Origin: Cyprinodon diabolis
Lineage: Eukaryota > Chordata > Actinopteri > Cyprinodontiformes > Cyprinodontidae
Length of the DNA stretch: 64,000 bases
Direction of reading: 5' to 3'
Assembly (NCBI GenBank): GCA_030533445.1
Contig: JARPUW010000302.1
Span: forward strand, 1-64,000
In this document: piece by piece, positions 23,027-35,851 of the stretch
Layout of the letters: each line of letters opens with the position of its first letter
Position numbering within the stretch: the stretch's first letter is position 1
Made by a program: the position numbers and the translations under genes
The notes under the pieces: model-generated
Databases searched by the model: none
What the model saw: the letters and a program-made list of their open reading frames with translations, nothing else
What the model was told of the DNA's origin: nothing

Positions 23027-25723
23027 ATTATTATAATTCTCCCGTATACCCAAAACTTCGGCGCGTAACTAGTCCCGCACGGTTTGGCGGATCGGGCCCA
23101 AAGTTGGCACACGCGTCGGGACCAATGGGGTGATGTGTGCTTGTATAAAACTTTCTCATTAGTCCGAAGGTTTGCGAATTATTAGCGAAAACGTCGCAAA
23201 AAAATCCCATAGGAAATGAATGGGGAGAGGAAAAAAAAAGCATAAAAAACAGCACTTCACTGTGTCGGCATACATTCACCTAGAAAAACAGTTTGAAGCT
23301 CAGTTTGTAGATAAATCCTTCGTCTATTTAAAACTGAAGACGGTATGTTGATAACTGCTACGGTTTTTGTATAATCAGACCTCAAGCGCCACAAAGTTTT
23401 AGCAAAATCCAGCCTGCTAGAGTGGAGCAACTGAAAAGCTAGAGTGTGAGGCAGGCGTTTTTTAAACACAAAAAAACATTTTAAACTCGCCCTCACGGCC
23501 ACATATTTATAGCTAGAGTCACCATTTTTGGTCAGTTTGTAGACTGAAATCTCTGGACCCACACAATATCTTCGGAATTACGGTAGGATTAATACTTTTC
23601 CTTAAAAACCCTCCAGACCGACCTAAAGTCGATGAAAATCAGAGCCGTTTTTCATTGGTTTTGGAGCAGAAGAGGGGAGAAAAACGAATCCGACTATGTG
23701 TTTTAAACTCGTCATAAATATTTTTCTGAATGACACACATACACCAAAGTTGGCATAGTTGGAGTCGAAGGATGACTGACGCTCACGGTGAAAAAATTTT
23801 TTGAATAACTCATACGGTTTTTGCTCAGCAGTCGTTTGTTCGGAGGACATTTTAAGCACCTGAAAGCTGAGTGACAGTGACCTGCTGCAGCTAGCTCAAT
23901 TAGAAGCTTAGGTGTGATGAAACGTTTTTTCTTTTTCTTTCTCTTCCCATTCAGTTTGTAGATGACCTACAGCCATGAAAGTTACTCCAATTGAAGACAA
24001 GATATAGCTGTCGCTTAGATAAAAAGAATTTTTCAGATACCTTTTACGGTTTTTACTCAGCAGTCGTTTGTTCGGAGGGGTGCTTTAGCAGCTAAAAGGT
24101 GAGTGAGAGTGAGGTCCTGCAGTTCAAACAAAGGGAGGAGCAGGTGGGCCAACCATTTTGTTTGTGCTTCGTTTTGGGTTGTGAAAGACCTACAGACATG
24201 AAGGTTACCCCAGTCTGAGACAAAGGATAGATGTTGCTTTCACTGAAAGAATTTTTCAGATATCTTTTACGGTTTTTGCTCAGCAGTCGTTTGTTCGGAG
24301 GGTAAGCACCTGGAAGCTAGCTGACAGTTAGCTTCTGCAGCAGCCTGCTAGAGTGCAGCTGCTGAAATCTTAGTGTGAGGCGGCCATTTTTTAAGATCAA
24401 ACATCTTATTCTCGCCCTCACGGCCACATATTTGGAGCTACAGTCACCATTTTTGGTCAGTTTGTAGACTGAAACCTCTGGACTCACACAATGTCTTCGG
24501 AATTACGGTAGGATTAATACTTTGCCTTAAAAACCCTCCAGACCAACCTAAAGTGGATGAGAGTTTCAGCCTTTCTCCATTCTTTTTGAGCTGAAGATGG
24601 GAGAAAAACGAATCAGACTATGTGTTTTCAACTCGTCATAAATATTTTTCTGAATGACACACATACACCAAAGTTGGTATAGTTGGAGTCGAAGGATTGC
24701 TGATGCTCATGGTGAAAATGTTTTTTGAATAACTCATACGGTTTTTGATCAGTAGTCGTTTGTTCGGTGCCGTTCTTCCCATACAAAAAAGCCTGGGAAG
24801 AAGAAACCAATAGTGAGTGCAGCTGTTGTCTGTGTCAGTGAGAGGCTCGTTAAGCGTTGTCAAGGTTACCAAGCTTCAAACAGATTTTACCTCTGCTGTT
24901 TTAAACAGCACATATTAATCTAATGGAGGGTGAAAGGACTGATTTAACATTGGGAAATGGATACTATATGACTGCTGTACATGACACTTCCCTTGCCACT
25001 CAGCACTGATAGACTTTCAAAATAAGACTCCAGGGACCCTACAAAATAAAAGCCTCTATATTTTTTACATATATTTATTGCTCTATATGGCTCAACATTA
25101 TGACCCAAACTCAACCCCGTTTTAGAGAATAGACTCTAGGAGACTGTTTAAAACACACCCTATAGCAAATTTCAAAATAAAAGCCTCCCATTTCCGCTTC
25201 ATCTACTGCCCTAATAACATGGAAAAAGAGTGATTTAACGATTGGAAAGTAATCAACTATCATTGACGGGTCTGAACATTTTCTATAAACACAACTCTGT
25301 TGGACTTTCAAAATAAGACTCCAGGGACCCTACAAAATAAAAGCCTCTAGATTATAGTAATGCATTAATTGATGCAAATGGCTCAACATTATGACCCAAA
25401 CTCTTCCAGGTTGTTTTTATTAGACTCTAGTGACCTTTTCAAAACACACCCCAGAGCAAATTTCACAATAAAAGTCTCCCATTTACTCTGTAATACAGCA
25501 ACTATTCACCTAATAACATGGAAAACCAGTGATTTAACATTTGGAAATGGATTCTATATCACTGCTGGGCGTGACCCATCTTTTGATGCACATTCATGAT
25601 AGACTTTCAAAATAAGACTACAAGGACTCTACAGAATAAAAGCCTCTTCCTTATACACACTCATACATTCTGGCATATTGCTCATTGCCATTGGTGATTT
25701 CATCACTGCAATGGCTCTTAGAA

Positions 25724-25897
25724 GGCGGGCGGAGCCCGCCAAAGGTGATTACATCACTGCAATGGCTCTTAGCAGGCGGGCGGAGCCCGCCATTGGTGAT
25801 TTCATCACTGCAATGGCTCTTAGAAGGCGGGCAGAGCCCGCCATTGGTGATTTTTTTCTTCACTGAGATGGCTCCTAGCAGGCGGGCGAAGCCCGCC
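25724..25897 (+). repeat. GC hairpin array, 4 hairpins (unit 8)
   Basis: The 27-bp step is missing, as in unit 7. Loops run GGA, GGA, AGA, GAA. Confidence 0.92.
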
Positions 25898-26021
25898 AAC
25901 TGGGCTTTACCCACTGTGTTTCAATATGGACAACCCATATTACCCTTGTGCATCATACTCTGTGCACGTCTATTTCCCAGATTTCAGCACAAGTGGCACA
26001 CAGCTCTCTTTGCCCATGAAC

Positions 26022-29000
26022 TTGCCCTCTTTCCTTCCCTCAGCAGCCCTCAAAGGCGTAAGCAGTTGGTCTGGGGAGCCCCGACGTCACTTGCCAGGGC
26101 CGTATTGGCCCGGTTCCCCAGACGGGCAGTAGGTGGCCCCCCTCAAAATTTCTTTAGAAATTTTCTAGTTATTATAATTCTCCCGTATACCCAAAACTTC
26201 GGCGCGTAACTAGTCCCGCACGGTTTGGCGGATCGGGCCCAAAGTTGGCACACGCGTCGGGACCAATGGGGTGATGTGTGCTTGTATAAAACTTTCTCAT
26301 TAGTCCGAAGGTTTGCGAATTATTAGCGAAAACGTCGCAAAAAAATCCCATAGGAAATGAATGGGGAGAGGGAAAAAAAAGCATAAAAAACAGCGCTTCA
26401 CTGTGTCGGCATACATTCACCTAGAAAAACAGTTTAAAGCTCAGTTTGTAGATAAATCCTTCGTCTATTTAAAACTGAAGACGGTATGTTGATAACTGCT
26501 ATGGTTTTTGTATAATCAGACCTCAAGCGCCACAAAGTTTTAGCAAAATCCAGCCTGCTAGAGTGGAGCAACTGAAAAGCTAGAGTGTGAGGCAGGCGTT
26601 TTTTAAACACAAAAAAACATTTTAAACTCGCCCTCACGGCCACATATTTATAGCTAGAGTCACCATTTTTGGTCAGTTTGTAGACTGAAATCTCTGGACC
26701 CACACAATATCTTCGGAATTACGGTAGGATTAATACTTTTCCTTAAAAACCCTCCAGACCGACCTAAAGTCGATGAAAATCAGAGCCGTTTTTCATTGGT
26801 TTTGGAGCAGAAGAGGGGAGAAAAACGAATCCGACTATGTGTTTTAAACTCGTCATAAATATTTTTCTGAATGACACACATACACCAAAGTTGGCATAGT
26901 TGGAGTCGAAGGATGACTGACGCTCACGGTGAAAAAATTTTTTGAATAACTCATACGGTTTTTGCTCAGCAGTCGTTTGTTCGGAGGACATTTTAAGCAC
27001 CTGAAAGCTGAGTGACAGTGACCTGCTGCAGCTAGCTCAATTAGAAGCTTAGGTGTGATGAAACGTTTTTTCTTTTTCTTTCTCTTCCCATTCAGTTTGT
27101 AGATGACCTACAGCCATGAAAGTTACTCCAATTGAAGACAAGATATAGCTGTCGCTTAGATAAAAAGAATTTTTCAGACACCTTTTACGGTTTTTACTCA
27201 GCAGTCGTTTGTTCGGAGGGGTGCTTTAGCAGCTAAAAGGTGAGTGAGAGTGAGGTCCTGCAGTTCAAACAAAGGGAGGAGCAGGTGGGCCAACCATTTT
27301 GTTTGTGCTTCGTTTTGGGTTGTGAAAGACCTACAGACATGAAGGTTACCCCAGTCTGAGACAAAGGATAGATGTTGCTTTCACTGAAAGAATTTTTCAG
27401 ATATCTTTTACGGTTTTTGCTCAGCAGTCGTTTGTTCGGAGGGTAAGCACCTGGAAGCTAGCTGACAGTTAGCTTCTGCAGCAGCCTGCTAGAGTGCAGC
27501 TGCTGAAATCTTAGTGTGAGGCGGCCATTTTTTTAAGATCAAACATCTTATTCTCGCCCTCACGGCCACATATTTGGAGCTACAGTCACCATTTTTGGTC
27601 AGTTTGTAGACTGAAACCTCTGGACTCACACAATGTCTTCGGAATTATGGTAGGATTAATACTTTTCCTTAAAAACCCTCCAGACCAACCTAAAGTCGAT
27701 GAGTTTCAGCCTTTCTCCATTCTTTTTGAGCTGAAGATGGGAGAGAAACGAATCAGACTATGTGTTTTCAAGTCGTCATAAATATTGTTCTGAATGACAC
27801 ACATACACCAAAGTTGGTATACTTGGAGTCGAAGGATTGCTGATGCTCATGGTGAAAATGTTTTTTGAATAACTCATACGGTTTTTGATCAGTAGTCGTT
27901 TGTTTTCGTTGCCGTTCTTCCCATACAAAAAAGCCTGGGAAGAAGAAACCAATAGTGAGTGCAGCTGTTGTCTGTGTCAGTGAGAGGCTCGTTAAGCGTT
28001 GTCAAGGTTACCAAGCTTCAAACAGATTTTACCTCTGCTGTTTTAAACAGCACATATTAATCTAATGGAGGGTGAAAGGACTGATTTAACATTGGGAAAT
28101 GGATACTATATGACTGCTGTACATGACACTTCCCTTGCCACTCAGCACTGATAGACTTTCAAAATAAGACTCCAGGGACCCTACAAAATAAAAGCCTCTA
28201 TATTTTTTACATATATTTATTGCCCTATATGGCTCAATATTATGACCCAAACTCAACCCTGTTTTAGAGAATAGACTCTAGGAGACTGTTTAAAACACAC
28301 CCTATAGCAAATTTCAAAATAAAAGCCTCCCATTTCCGCTTCATCTACTGCCCTAATAACATGGAAAAAGAGTGATTTAACGATTGGAAAGTAATCAACT
28401 ATCATTGACGGGTCTGAACATTTTCTATAAACACAACTCTGTTGGACTTTCAAAATAAGACTCCAGCGACCCTACAAAATAAAAGCCTCTAGATTATACT
28501 AATGCATTAATTGATGCAAATGGCTCAACATTATGACCCAAACTCTTCCAGGTTGTTTTTATTAGACTCTAGTGACCTTTTCAAAACACACCCAGAGCAA
28601 ATTTCACAATAAAAGTCTCCCATTTACTCTGTAATACAGCAACTATTCACCTAATAACATGGAAAACCAGTGATTTAACATTTGGAAATTGATTCTATAT
28701 AACTGCTGGGCATGACCCATCTTTAGATGCACTTCCATGATAGACTTTCAAAATAAGACTCCAGGGACTCTACAGAATAAAAGCCTCTTCCTTATACACA
28801 CTCATACATTCTGGCATATTGCTCATTGCCATTTGTAATTTCATCACTGCAATGGCTCTTAGAAGGCGGGCGGAGCCCGCCATTGGTGATTTCATCACTG
28901 CAATGGCTCTTAGAAGGCGGGCGGAGCCCGCCATTGGTGATTTCATCACTGCAATGGCTCTTAGCAGGCGGGCAGAGCCCGCCATTGGTGATTTTTTTCA

Positions 29001-29162
29001 TCGCTGCAAGGGCTCCTAGCAGGCGGGCGGAGCCCACCAACTGAGCTTTACCCACTGCGGTTCAATATGGACAACCCATATTACCCTTTTGCATCATACG
29101 CTGTGCACGTCTATTTCCCAGATTTCAGCACAAGTGGCACACAGCTCTCTTTGCCCATGACC
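26022..29162 (+). repeat. Macrosatellite unit 9 (class A, 3141 bp)
   Basis: No 66-bp copy. It shares TTTTCAGACACC (near 27173), TGTTTTCGTTGCCG and GAATCCGAC with unit 18 at an offset of about 29,442 bp. A private CpG to TpG change lies at 27648 (GGAATTATGG). Confidence 0.95.
28865..29038 (+). repeat. GC hairpin array, 4 hairpins (unit 9)
   Basis: Class A four-hairpin form with GCAAGGGCTCC before the last hairpin and the GCCCACC right arm, as in units 4, 15 and 18. Confidence 0.92.
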
Positions 29163-32100
29163 TAGCCCTCTTTCCTTCCCTCAGCAGCCCTCAAAGGCGT
29201 AAGCAGTTGGTCTGGGGAGCCCCGACATAACTTGCCAGGGCCGTATTGGCCCTGTTCCCCAGACGGGCAGTAGGTGGCCCCCCTCAAAATTTCTTTAGAA
29301 ATTTTCTAGTTATTATAATTCTCCCGTATACCCAAAACTTTGGCGCGTAACTAGTCCCGCACGGTTTGGCGGATCGGGCCCAAAGTTGGCACACGCGTCG
29401 GGACCAATGGGGTGATGTGTGCTTGTATAAAACTTTCTCATTAGTCCGAAGGTTTGCGAATTATTAGCGAAAACGTCGCAAAAAAATCCCATAGGAAATG
29501 AATGGGGAGAGGAAAAAAAAAGCATAAAAAACAGCACTTCACTGTGTCGGCATACATTCACCTAGAAAAACAGTTTGAAGCTCAGTTTGTAGATAAATCC
29601 TTCGTCTATTTAAAACTGAAGACGGTATGTTGATAACTGCTACGGTTTTTGTATAATCAGACCTCAAGCGCCACAAAGTTTTAGCAAAATCCAGCCTGCT
29701 AGAGTGGAGCAACTGAAAAGCTAGAGTGTGAGGCAGGCGTTTTTTAAACACAAAAAAACATTTTAAACTCGCCCTCACGGCCACATATTTATAGCTAGAG
29801 TCACCATTTTTGGTCAGTTTGTAGACTGAAATCTCTGGACCCACACAATATCTTCGGAATTACGGTAGGATTAATACTTTTCCTTAAAAACCCTCCAGAC
29901 CGACCTAAAGTCGATGAAAATCAGAGCCGTTTTTCATTGGTTTTGGAGCAGAAGAGGGGAGAAAAACGAATCAGACTATGTGTTTTAAACTCGTCATAAA
30001 TATTTTTCTGAATGACACACATACACCAAAGTTGGCATAGTTGGAGTCGAAGGATGACTGACGCTCACGGTGAAAAAATGTTTCGAATAACTCATACGGT
30101 TTTTGCTCAGCAGTCGTTTGTTCGGAGGACATTTTAAGCACCTGAAAGCTGAGTGACAGTGACCTGCTGCAGCTAGCTCAATTAGAAGCTTAGGTGTGAT
30201 GAAACGTTTTTTCTTTTTCTTTCTCTTCCCATTCAGTTTGTAGATGACCTACAGCCATGAAAGTTACTCCAATTGAAGACAAGATATAGCTGTCGCTTAG
30301 ATAAAAAGAATTTTTCAGATACCTTTTACGGTTTCTACTCAGCAGTCGTTTGTTCGGAGGGGTGCTTTAGCAGCTAAAAGGTGAGTGAGAGTGAGGTCCT
30401 GCAGTTCAAACAAAGGGAGGAGCAGGTGGGCCAACCATTTTGTTTGTGCTTCGTTTTGGGTTGTGAAAGACCTACAGACATGAAGGTTACCCCAGTCTGA
30501 GACAAAGGATAGATGTTGCTTTCACTGAAAGAATTTTTCAGATATCTTTTACGGTTTTTGCTCAGCAGTCGTTTGTTCGGAGGGTAAGCACCTGGAAGCT
30601 AGCTGACAGTTAGCTTCTGCAGCAGCCTGCTAGAGTGCAGCTGCTGAAATCTTAGTGTGAGGCGGCCATTTTTTTAAGATCAAACATCTTATTCTCGCCC
30701 TCACGGCCACGTATTTGGAGCTACAGTCACCATTTTTGGTCAGTTTGTAGACTGAAACCTCTGGACTCACACAATGTCTTCGGAATTACGGTAGGATTAA
30801 TACTTTTCCTTAAAAACCCTCCAGACCAACCTAAAGTCGATGAGAGTTTCAGCCTTTCTCTATTCTTTTTGAGCTGAAGATGGGAGAGAAACGAATCAGA
30901 CTATGTGTTTTCAACTCGTCATAAATATTTTTCTGAATGACACACATACACCAAAGTTGGTATAGTTGGAGTCGAAGGATTGCTGATGCTCATGGTGAAA
31001 ATGTTTTTTGAATAACTCATACGGTTTTTGATCAGTAGTCGTTTGTTCGGTGCCGTTCTTCCCATACAAAAAAGCCTGGGAAGAAGAAACCAATAGTGAG
31101 TGCAGCTGTTGTCTGTGTCAGTGAGAGGCTCGTTAAGCGTTGTCAAGGTTACCAAGCTTCAAACAGATTTTACCTCTGCTGTTTTAAACAGCACATATTA
31201 ATCTAATGGAGGGTGAAAGGACTGATTTAACATTGGGAAATGGATACTATATGACTGCTGTCCATGACACTTCCCTTGCCACTCAGCACTGATAGACTTT
31301 CAAAATAAGACTCCAGGGACCCTACAAAATAAAAGCCTCTATATTTTTTACATATATTTATTGCCCTATATGGCTCAACATTATGACCCAAACTCAACCC
31401 CGTTTTAGAGAAAAGACTCTAGGAGACTGTTTAAAACACACCCTATAGCAAATTTCAAAATAAAAGCCTCCCATTTCCGCTTCATCTACTGCCCTAATAA
31501 CATGGAAAAAGAGTGATTTAACGATTGGAAAGTAATCAACTATCATTGACGGGTCTGAACATTTTCTATAAACACAACTCTGTTGGACTTTCAAAATAAG
31601 ACTCCAGGGACCCTACAAAATAAAAGCCTCTAGATTATACTAATGCATTAATTGATGCAAATGGCTCAACATTATGACCCAAACTCTTCCAGGTTGTTTT
31701 TATTAGACTCTAGTGACCTTTTCAAAACACACCCAGAGCAAATTTCACAATAAAAGTCTCCCATTTACTCTGTAATACAGCAACTATTCACCTAATAACA
31801 TGGAAAACCAGTGATTTAACATTTGGAAATGGATTCTATATCACTGCTGGGCGTGACCCATCTTTTGATGCACATTGATGATAGACTTTCAAAATAAGAC
31901 TACAAGGACTCTACAGAATAAAAGCCTCTTCCTTATACACACTCATACATTCTGGCATAATGCTCATTGCCATTGGTGATTTGATCACTGCAATGGCTCT
32001 TAGAAGGCGGGCGGAGCCCGCCAATGGTAACAGGCGGGCGGAGCCCGCCAAAGGTGATTACATCACTGCAATGGCTCTTAGCAGGCGGGCAGAGCCCGCC

Positions 32101-32330
32101 ATTGGTGATTTCATCACTGCAATGGCTCTTAGAAGGCGGGCAGAGCCCGCCATTGGTGATTTTTTTCTTCACTGAGATGGATCCCAGAAGGCGGGCGAAG
32201 CCCGCAAACTTGGCTTTACCCACTGTGTTTCAATATGGACAACCCATATTACCCTTGTGCATCATACGCTGTGCACGTCTATTTCCCAGATTTCAGCACA
32301 AGTGGCACACAGCTCTCTTTGCCCATGAAC
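29163..32330 (+). repeat. Macrosatellite unit 10 (class B, 3168 bp)
   Basis: No 66-bp copy. It carries several private changes: AAAATGTTTCGAATAAC near 30076, GGTTTCTACTCAGC near 30331, GAAAAGACTCTAGG near 31410 and GCATAATGCTC near 31956. With unit 9 it forms an A-B pair that reappears in register as units 18-19. Confidence 0.95.
32006..32206 (+). repeat. GC hairpin array, 5 hairpins, last one damaged (unit 10)
   Basis: The preceding body reads TTTGATCACTG. The last repeat reads GGATCCCAGAAGG with right arm GCCCGCA, so its stem loses the terminal pair. This is the most diverged hairpin array among the class B units. Confidence 0.9.
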
Positions 32331-32479
32331 TTGCCCTCTTTCCTTCCCTCAGCAGCCCTCAAAGGCGTAAGCAGTTGGTCTGGGGAGCCCCGACGTCACT
32401 TGCCAGGGCCGTATTGGCCCGGTTCCCCAGACGGGCAGTAGGTGGCCCCCCTCAAAATTTCTTTAGAAATTTTCTAGTT

Positions 32480-32545
32480 GGGGGGCCACATGCCGAAGGC
32501 ATGGCCCACCTACTACTATTGCACATATTTATTCCGCGTATTATT
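32480..32545 (+). repeat. 66-bp minisatellite, 1 copy (unit 11)
   Basis: A single copy with a longer ATT run than in unit 5. Confidence 0.93.
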
Positions 32546-35245
32546 ATTATTATTATAATTCTCCCGTATACCCAAAACTTCGGCACGTAACTAGTCCCGC
32601 ACGGTTTGGCGGATCGGGCCCAAAGTTGGCACACGCGTCGGGACCAATGGGGTGATGTGTGCTTGTATAAAACTTTCTCATTAGTCCGAAGGTTTGCGAA
32701 TTATTAGCGAAAACGTCGCAAAAAAATCCCATAGGAAATGAATGGGGAGAGGAAAAAAAAAGCATAAAAAACAGCACTTCACTGTGTCGGCATACATTCA
32801 CCTAGAAAAACAGTTTGAAGCTCAGTTTGTAGATAAATCCTTCGTCTATTTAAAACTGAAGACGGTATGTTGATAACTGCTACGGTTTTTGTATAATCAG
32901 ACCTCAAGCGCCACAAAGTTTTAGCAAAATCCAGCCTGCTAGAGTGGAGCAACTGAAAAGCTAGAGTGTGAGGCAGGCGTTTTTTAAACACAAAAAAACA
33001 TTTTAAACTCGCCCTCACGGCCACATATTTATAGCTAGAGTCACCATTTTTGGTCAGTTTGTAGACTGAAATCTCTGGACCCACACAATATCTTCGGAAT
33101 TACGGTAGGATTAATACTTTTCCTTAAAAACCCTCCAGACCGACCTAAAGTCGATGAAAATCAGAGCCGTTTTTCATTGGTTTTGGAGCAGAAGAGGGGA
33201 GAAAAACGAATCAGACTATGTGTTTTAAACTCGTCATAAATATTTTTCTGAATGACACACATACACCAAAGTTGGCATAGTTGGAGTCGAAGGATGGCTG
33301 ACGCTCACGGTGAAAAAATATTTTGAATAACTCATACGGTTTTTGCTCAGCAGTCGTTTGTTCGGAGGACATTTTAAGCAGCTGAAAGCTGGGGGAGAGT
33401 GTCCTGCTGCAGCTAGCTCAATTAGAAGATCAGGTGTGACAAAACGTTTTTTCTTTTTCTTTCTCTTCCCATTCAGGTTGTAGATGACCTACAGCCATGA
33501 AAGTTACTCCAATTGAAGACAAGATATAGCTGTCGCTTAGATAAAAATAATTTTTCAGATACCTTTTACGGTTTTTACTCAGCAGTCGTTTGTTCGGAGG
33601 GGTGCTTTAGCAGCTAAAAGGTGAGTGAGAGTGAGGTCCTGCAGTTCAAACAAAGGGAGGAGCAGGTGGGCCAACCATTTTGTTTGTGCTTCGTTTTGGG
33701 TTGTGAAAGACCTACAGACATGAAGGTTACCCCAGTCTGAGACAAAGGATAGATGTTGCTTTCACTGAAAGAATTTTTCAGATATCTTTTACGGTTTTTG
33801 CTCAGCAGTCGTTTGTTCGGAGGGTAAGCACCTGGAAGCTAGCTGACAGTTAGCTTCTGCAGCAGCCTGCTAGAGTGCAGCTGCTGAAATCTTAGTGTGA
33901 GGCGGCCATTCTTTTAAGATCAAACATCTTATTCTCGCCCTCACGGCCACATATTTGGAGCTACAGTCACCATTTTTGGTCAGTTTGTAGACTGAAACCT
34001 CTGGACTCACACAATGTCTTCGGAATTACGGTAGGATTAATACTTTTCCTTAAAAACCGTCCAGACCAACCTAAAGTCGATGAGAGTTTCAGCCTTTCTC
34101 TATTCTTTTTGAGCTGAAGATGGGAGAGAAACGAATCAGACTATGTGTTTTCAACTCGTCATAAATATTTTTCTGAATGACACACATACACCAAAGTTGG
34201 TATAGTTGGAGTCGAAGGATTGCTGATGCTCATGGTGAAAATGTTTTTTGAATAACTCATACGGTTTTTGATCAGTAGTCGTTTGTTCGGTGCCGTTCTT
34301 CCCATACAAAAAAGCCTGGGAAGAAGAAACCAATAGTGAGTGCAGCTGTTGTCTGTGTCAGTGAGAGGCTCGTTAAGCGTTGTCAAGGTTACCAAGCTTC
34401 AAACAGATTTTACCTCTGCTGTTTTAAACAGCACATATTAATCTAATGGAGGGTGAAAGGACTGATTTAACATTGGGAAATGGATACTATATGACTGCTG
34501 TCCATGACACTTCCCTTGCCACTCAGCACTGATAGACTTTCAAAATAAGACTCCAGGGACCCTACAAAATAAAAGCCTCTATATTTTTTACATATATTTA
34601 TTGCCCTATATGGCTCAACATTATGACCCAAACTCAACCCCGTTTTAGAGAATAGACTCTAGGAGACTGTTTAAAACACACCCTGTAGCAAATTTCAAAA
34701 TAAAAGCCTCCCATTTCCGCTTCATCTACTGCCCTAATAACATGGAAAAAGAGTGATTTAACGATTGGAAAGTAATCAACTATCATTGACGGGTCTGAAC
34801 ATTTTCTATAAACACAACTCTGTTGGACTTTCAAAATAAGACTCCAGGGACCCTACAAAATAAAAGCCTCTAGATTATACTAATGCATTAATTGATGCAA
34901 ATGGCTCAACATTATGACCCAAACTCTTCCAGGTTGTTTTTATTAGACTCTAGTGACCTTTTCAAAACACACCCAGAGCAAATTTCACAATAAAAGTCTC
35001 CCATTTACTCTGTAATACAGCAACTATTCACCTAATAACATGGAAAACCAGTGATTTAACATTTGGAAATGGATTCTATATCACTGCTGGGCGTGACCCA
35101 TCTTTTGATGCACATTCATGATAGACTTTCAAAATAAGACTACAAGGACTCTACAGAATAAAAGCCTCTTCCTTATACACACTCATACATTCTGGCATAT
35201 TGCTCATTGCCATTGGTGATTTCATCACTGCAATGGCTCTTAGAA

Positions 35246-35446
35246 GGCGGGCGGAGCCCGCCAATGGTAACAGGCGGGCGGAGCCCGCCAAAGGTGATTA
35301 CATCACTGCAATGGCTCTTAGCAGGCGGGCGGAGCCCGCCATTGGTGATTTCATCACTGCAATGGCTCTTAGAAGGCGGGCAGAGCCCGCCATTGGTGAT
35401 TTTTTTCTTCACTGAGATGGCTCCTAGCAGGCGGGCGAAGCCCGCC
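35246..35446 (+). repeat. GC hairpin array, 5 hairpins (unit 11)
   Basis: Standard five-hairpin form; matches the unit 3 array at offset 25,721. Confidence 0.92.
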
Positions 35447-35719
35447 AACTGGGCTTTACCCACTGTGTTTCAATATGGACAACCCATATTACCCTTGTGC
35501 ATCATACGCTGTGCACGTCTATTTCCCAGATTTCAGCACAAGTGGCACACAGCTTTCTTTGCCCATGAACTTGCCCTCTTTCCTTCCCTCAGCAGCCCTC
35601 AAAGGCGTAAGCAGTTGGTCTGGGGAGCCCCGACGTCACTTGCCAGGGCCGTATTGGCCCGGTTCCCCAGACGGGCAGTAGGTGGCCCCCCTCAAAATTT
35701 CTTTAGAAATTTTCTAGTT

Positions 35720-35851
35720 GGGGGGCCACATGCCGAAGGCATGGCCCACCTACTACTATTGCACATATTTATTCCGCGTATTATTGGGGGGCCACATGCC
35801 GAAGGCATGGCCCACCTACTACTATTGCACATATTTATTCCGCGTATTATT
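35720..35851 (+). repeat. 66-bp minisatellite, 2 copies (unit 12)
   Basis: Copies start at 35720 and 35786. This is the only two-copy state in the window. Confidence 0.95.

Larger units (their letters stand above)
22680..26021 (+). repeat. Macrosatellite unit 8 (class C, 3342 bp)
   Basis: Three 66-bp copies, as in unit 1. It matches unit 1 at offset 22,679 through the 291-bp monomers, then differs by the missing 27-bp hairpin step. It begins the third C-A-B trimer. Confidence 0.95.
32331..35570 (+). repeat. Macrosatellite unit 11 (class B, 3240 bp)
   Basis: One 66-bp copy. From about 33,480 to the unit end it shares all unit 3 markers at an exact offset of 25,721 bp. Between about 33,296 and 33,477 it holds a dense private cluster of substitutions (AAGCAGCTGAAAGCTGGGGG, GAAGATCAGGTGTGACAAAA, ATTCAGGTTG) seen in no other unit here. 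Confidence 0.95.
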
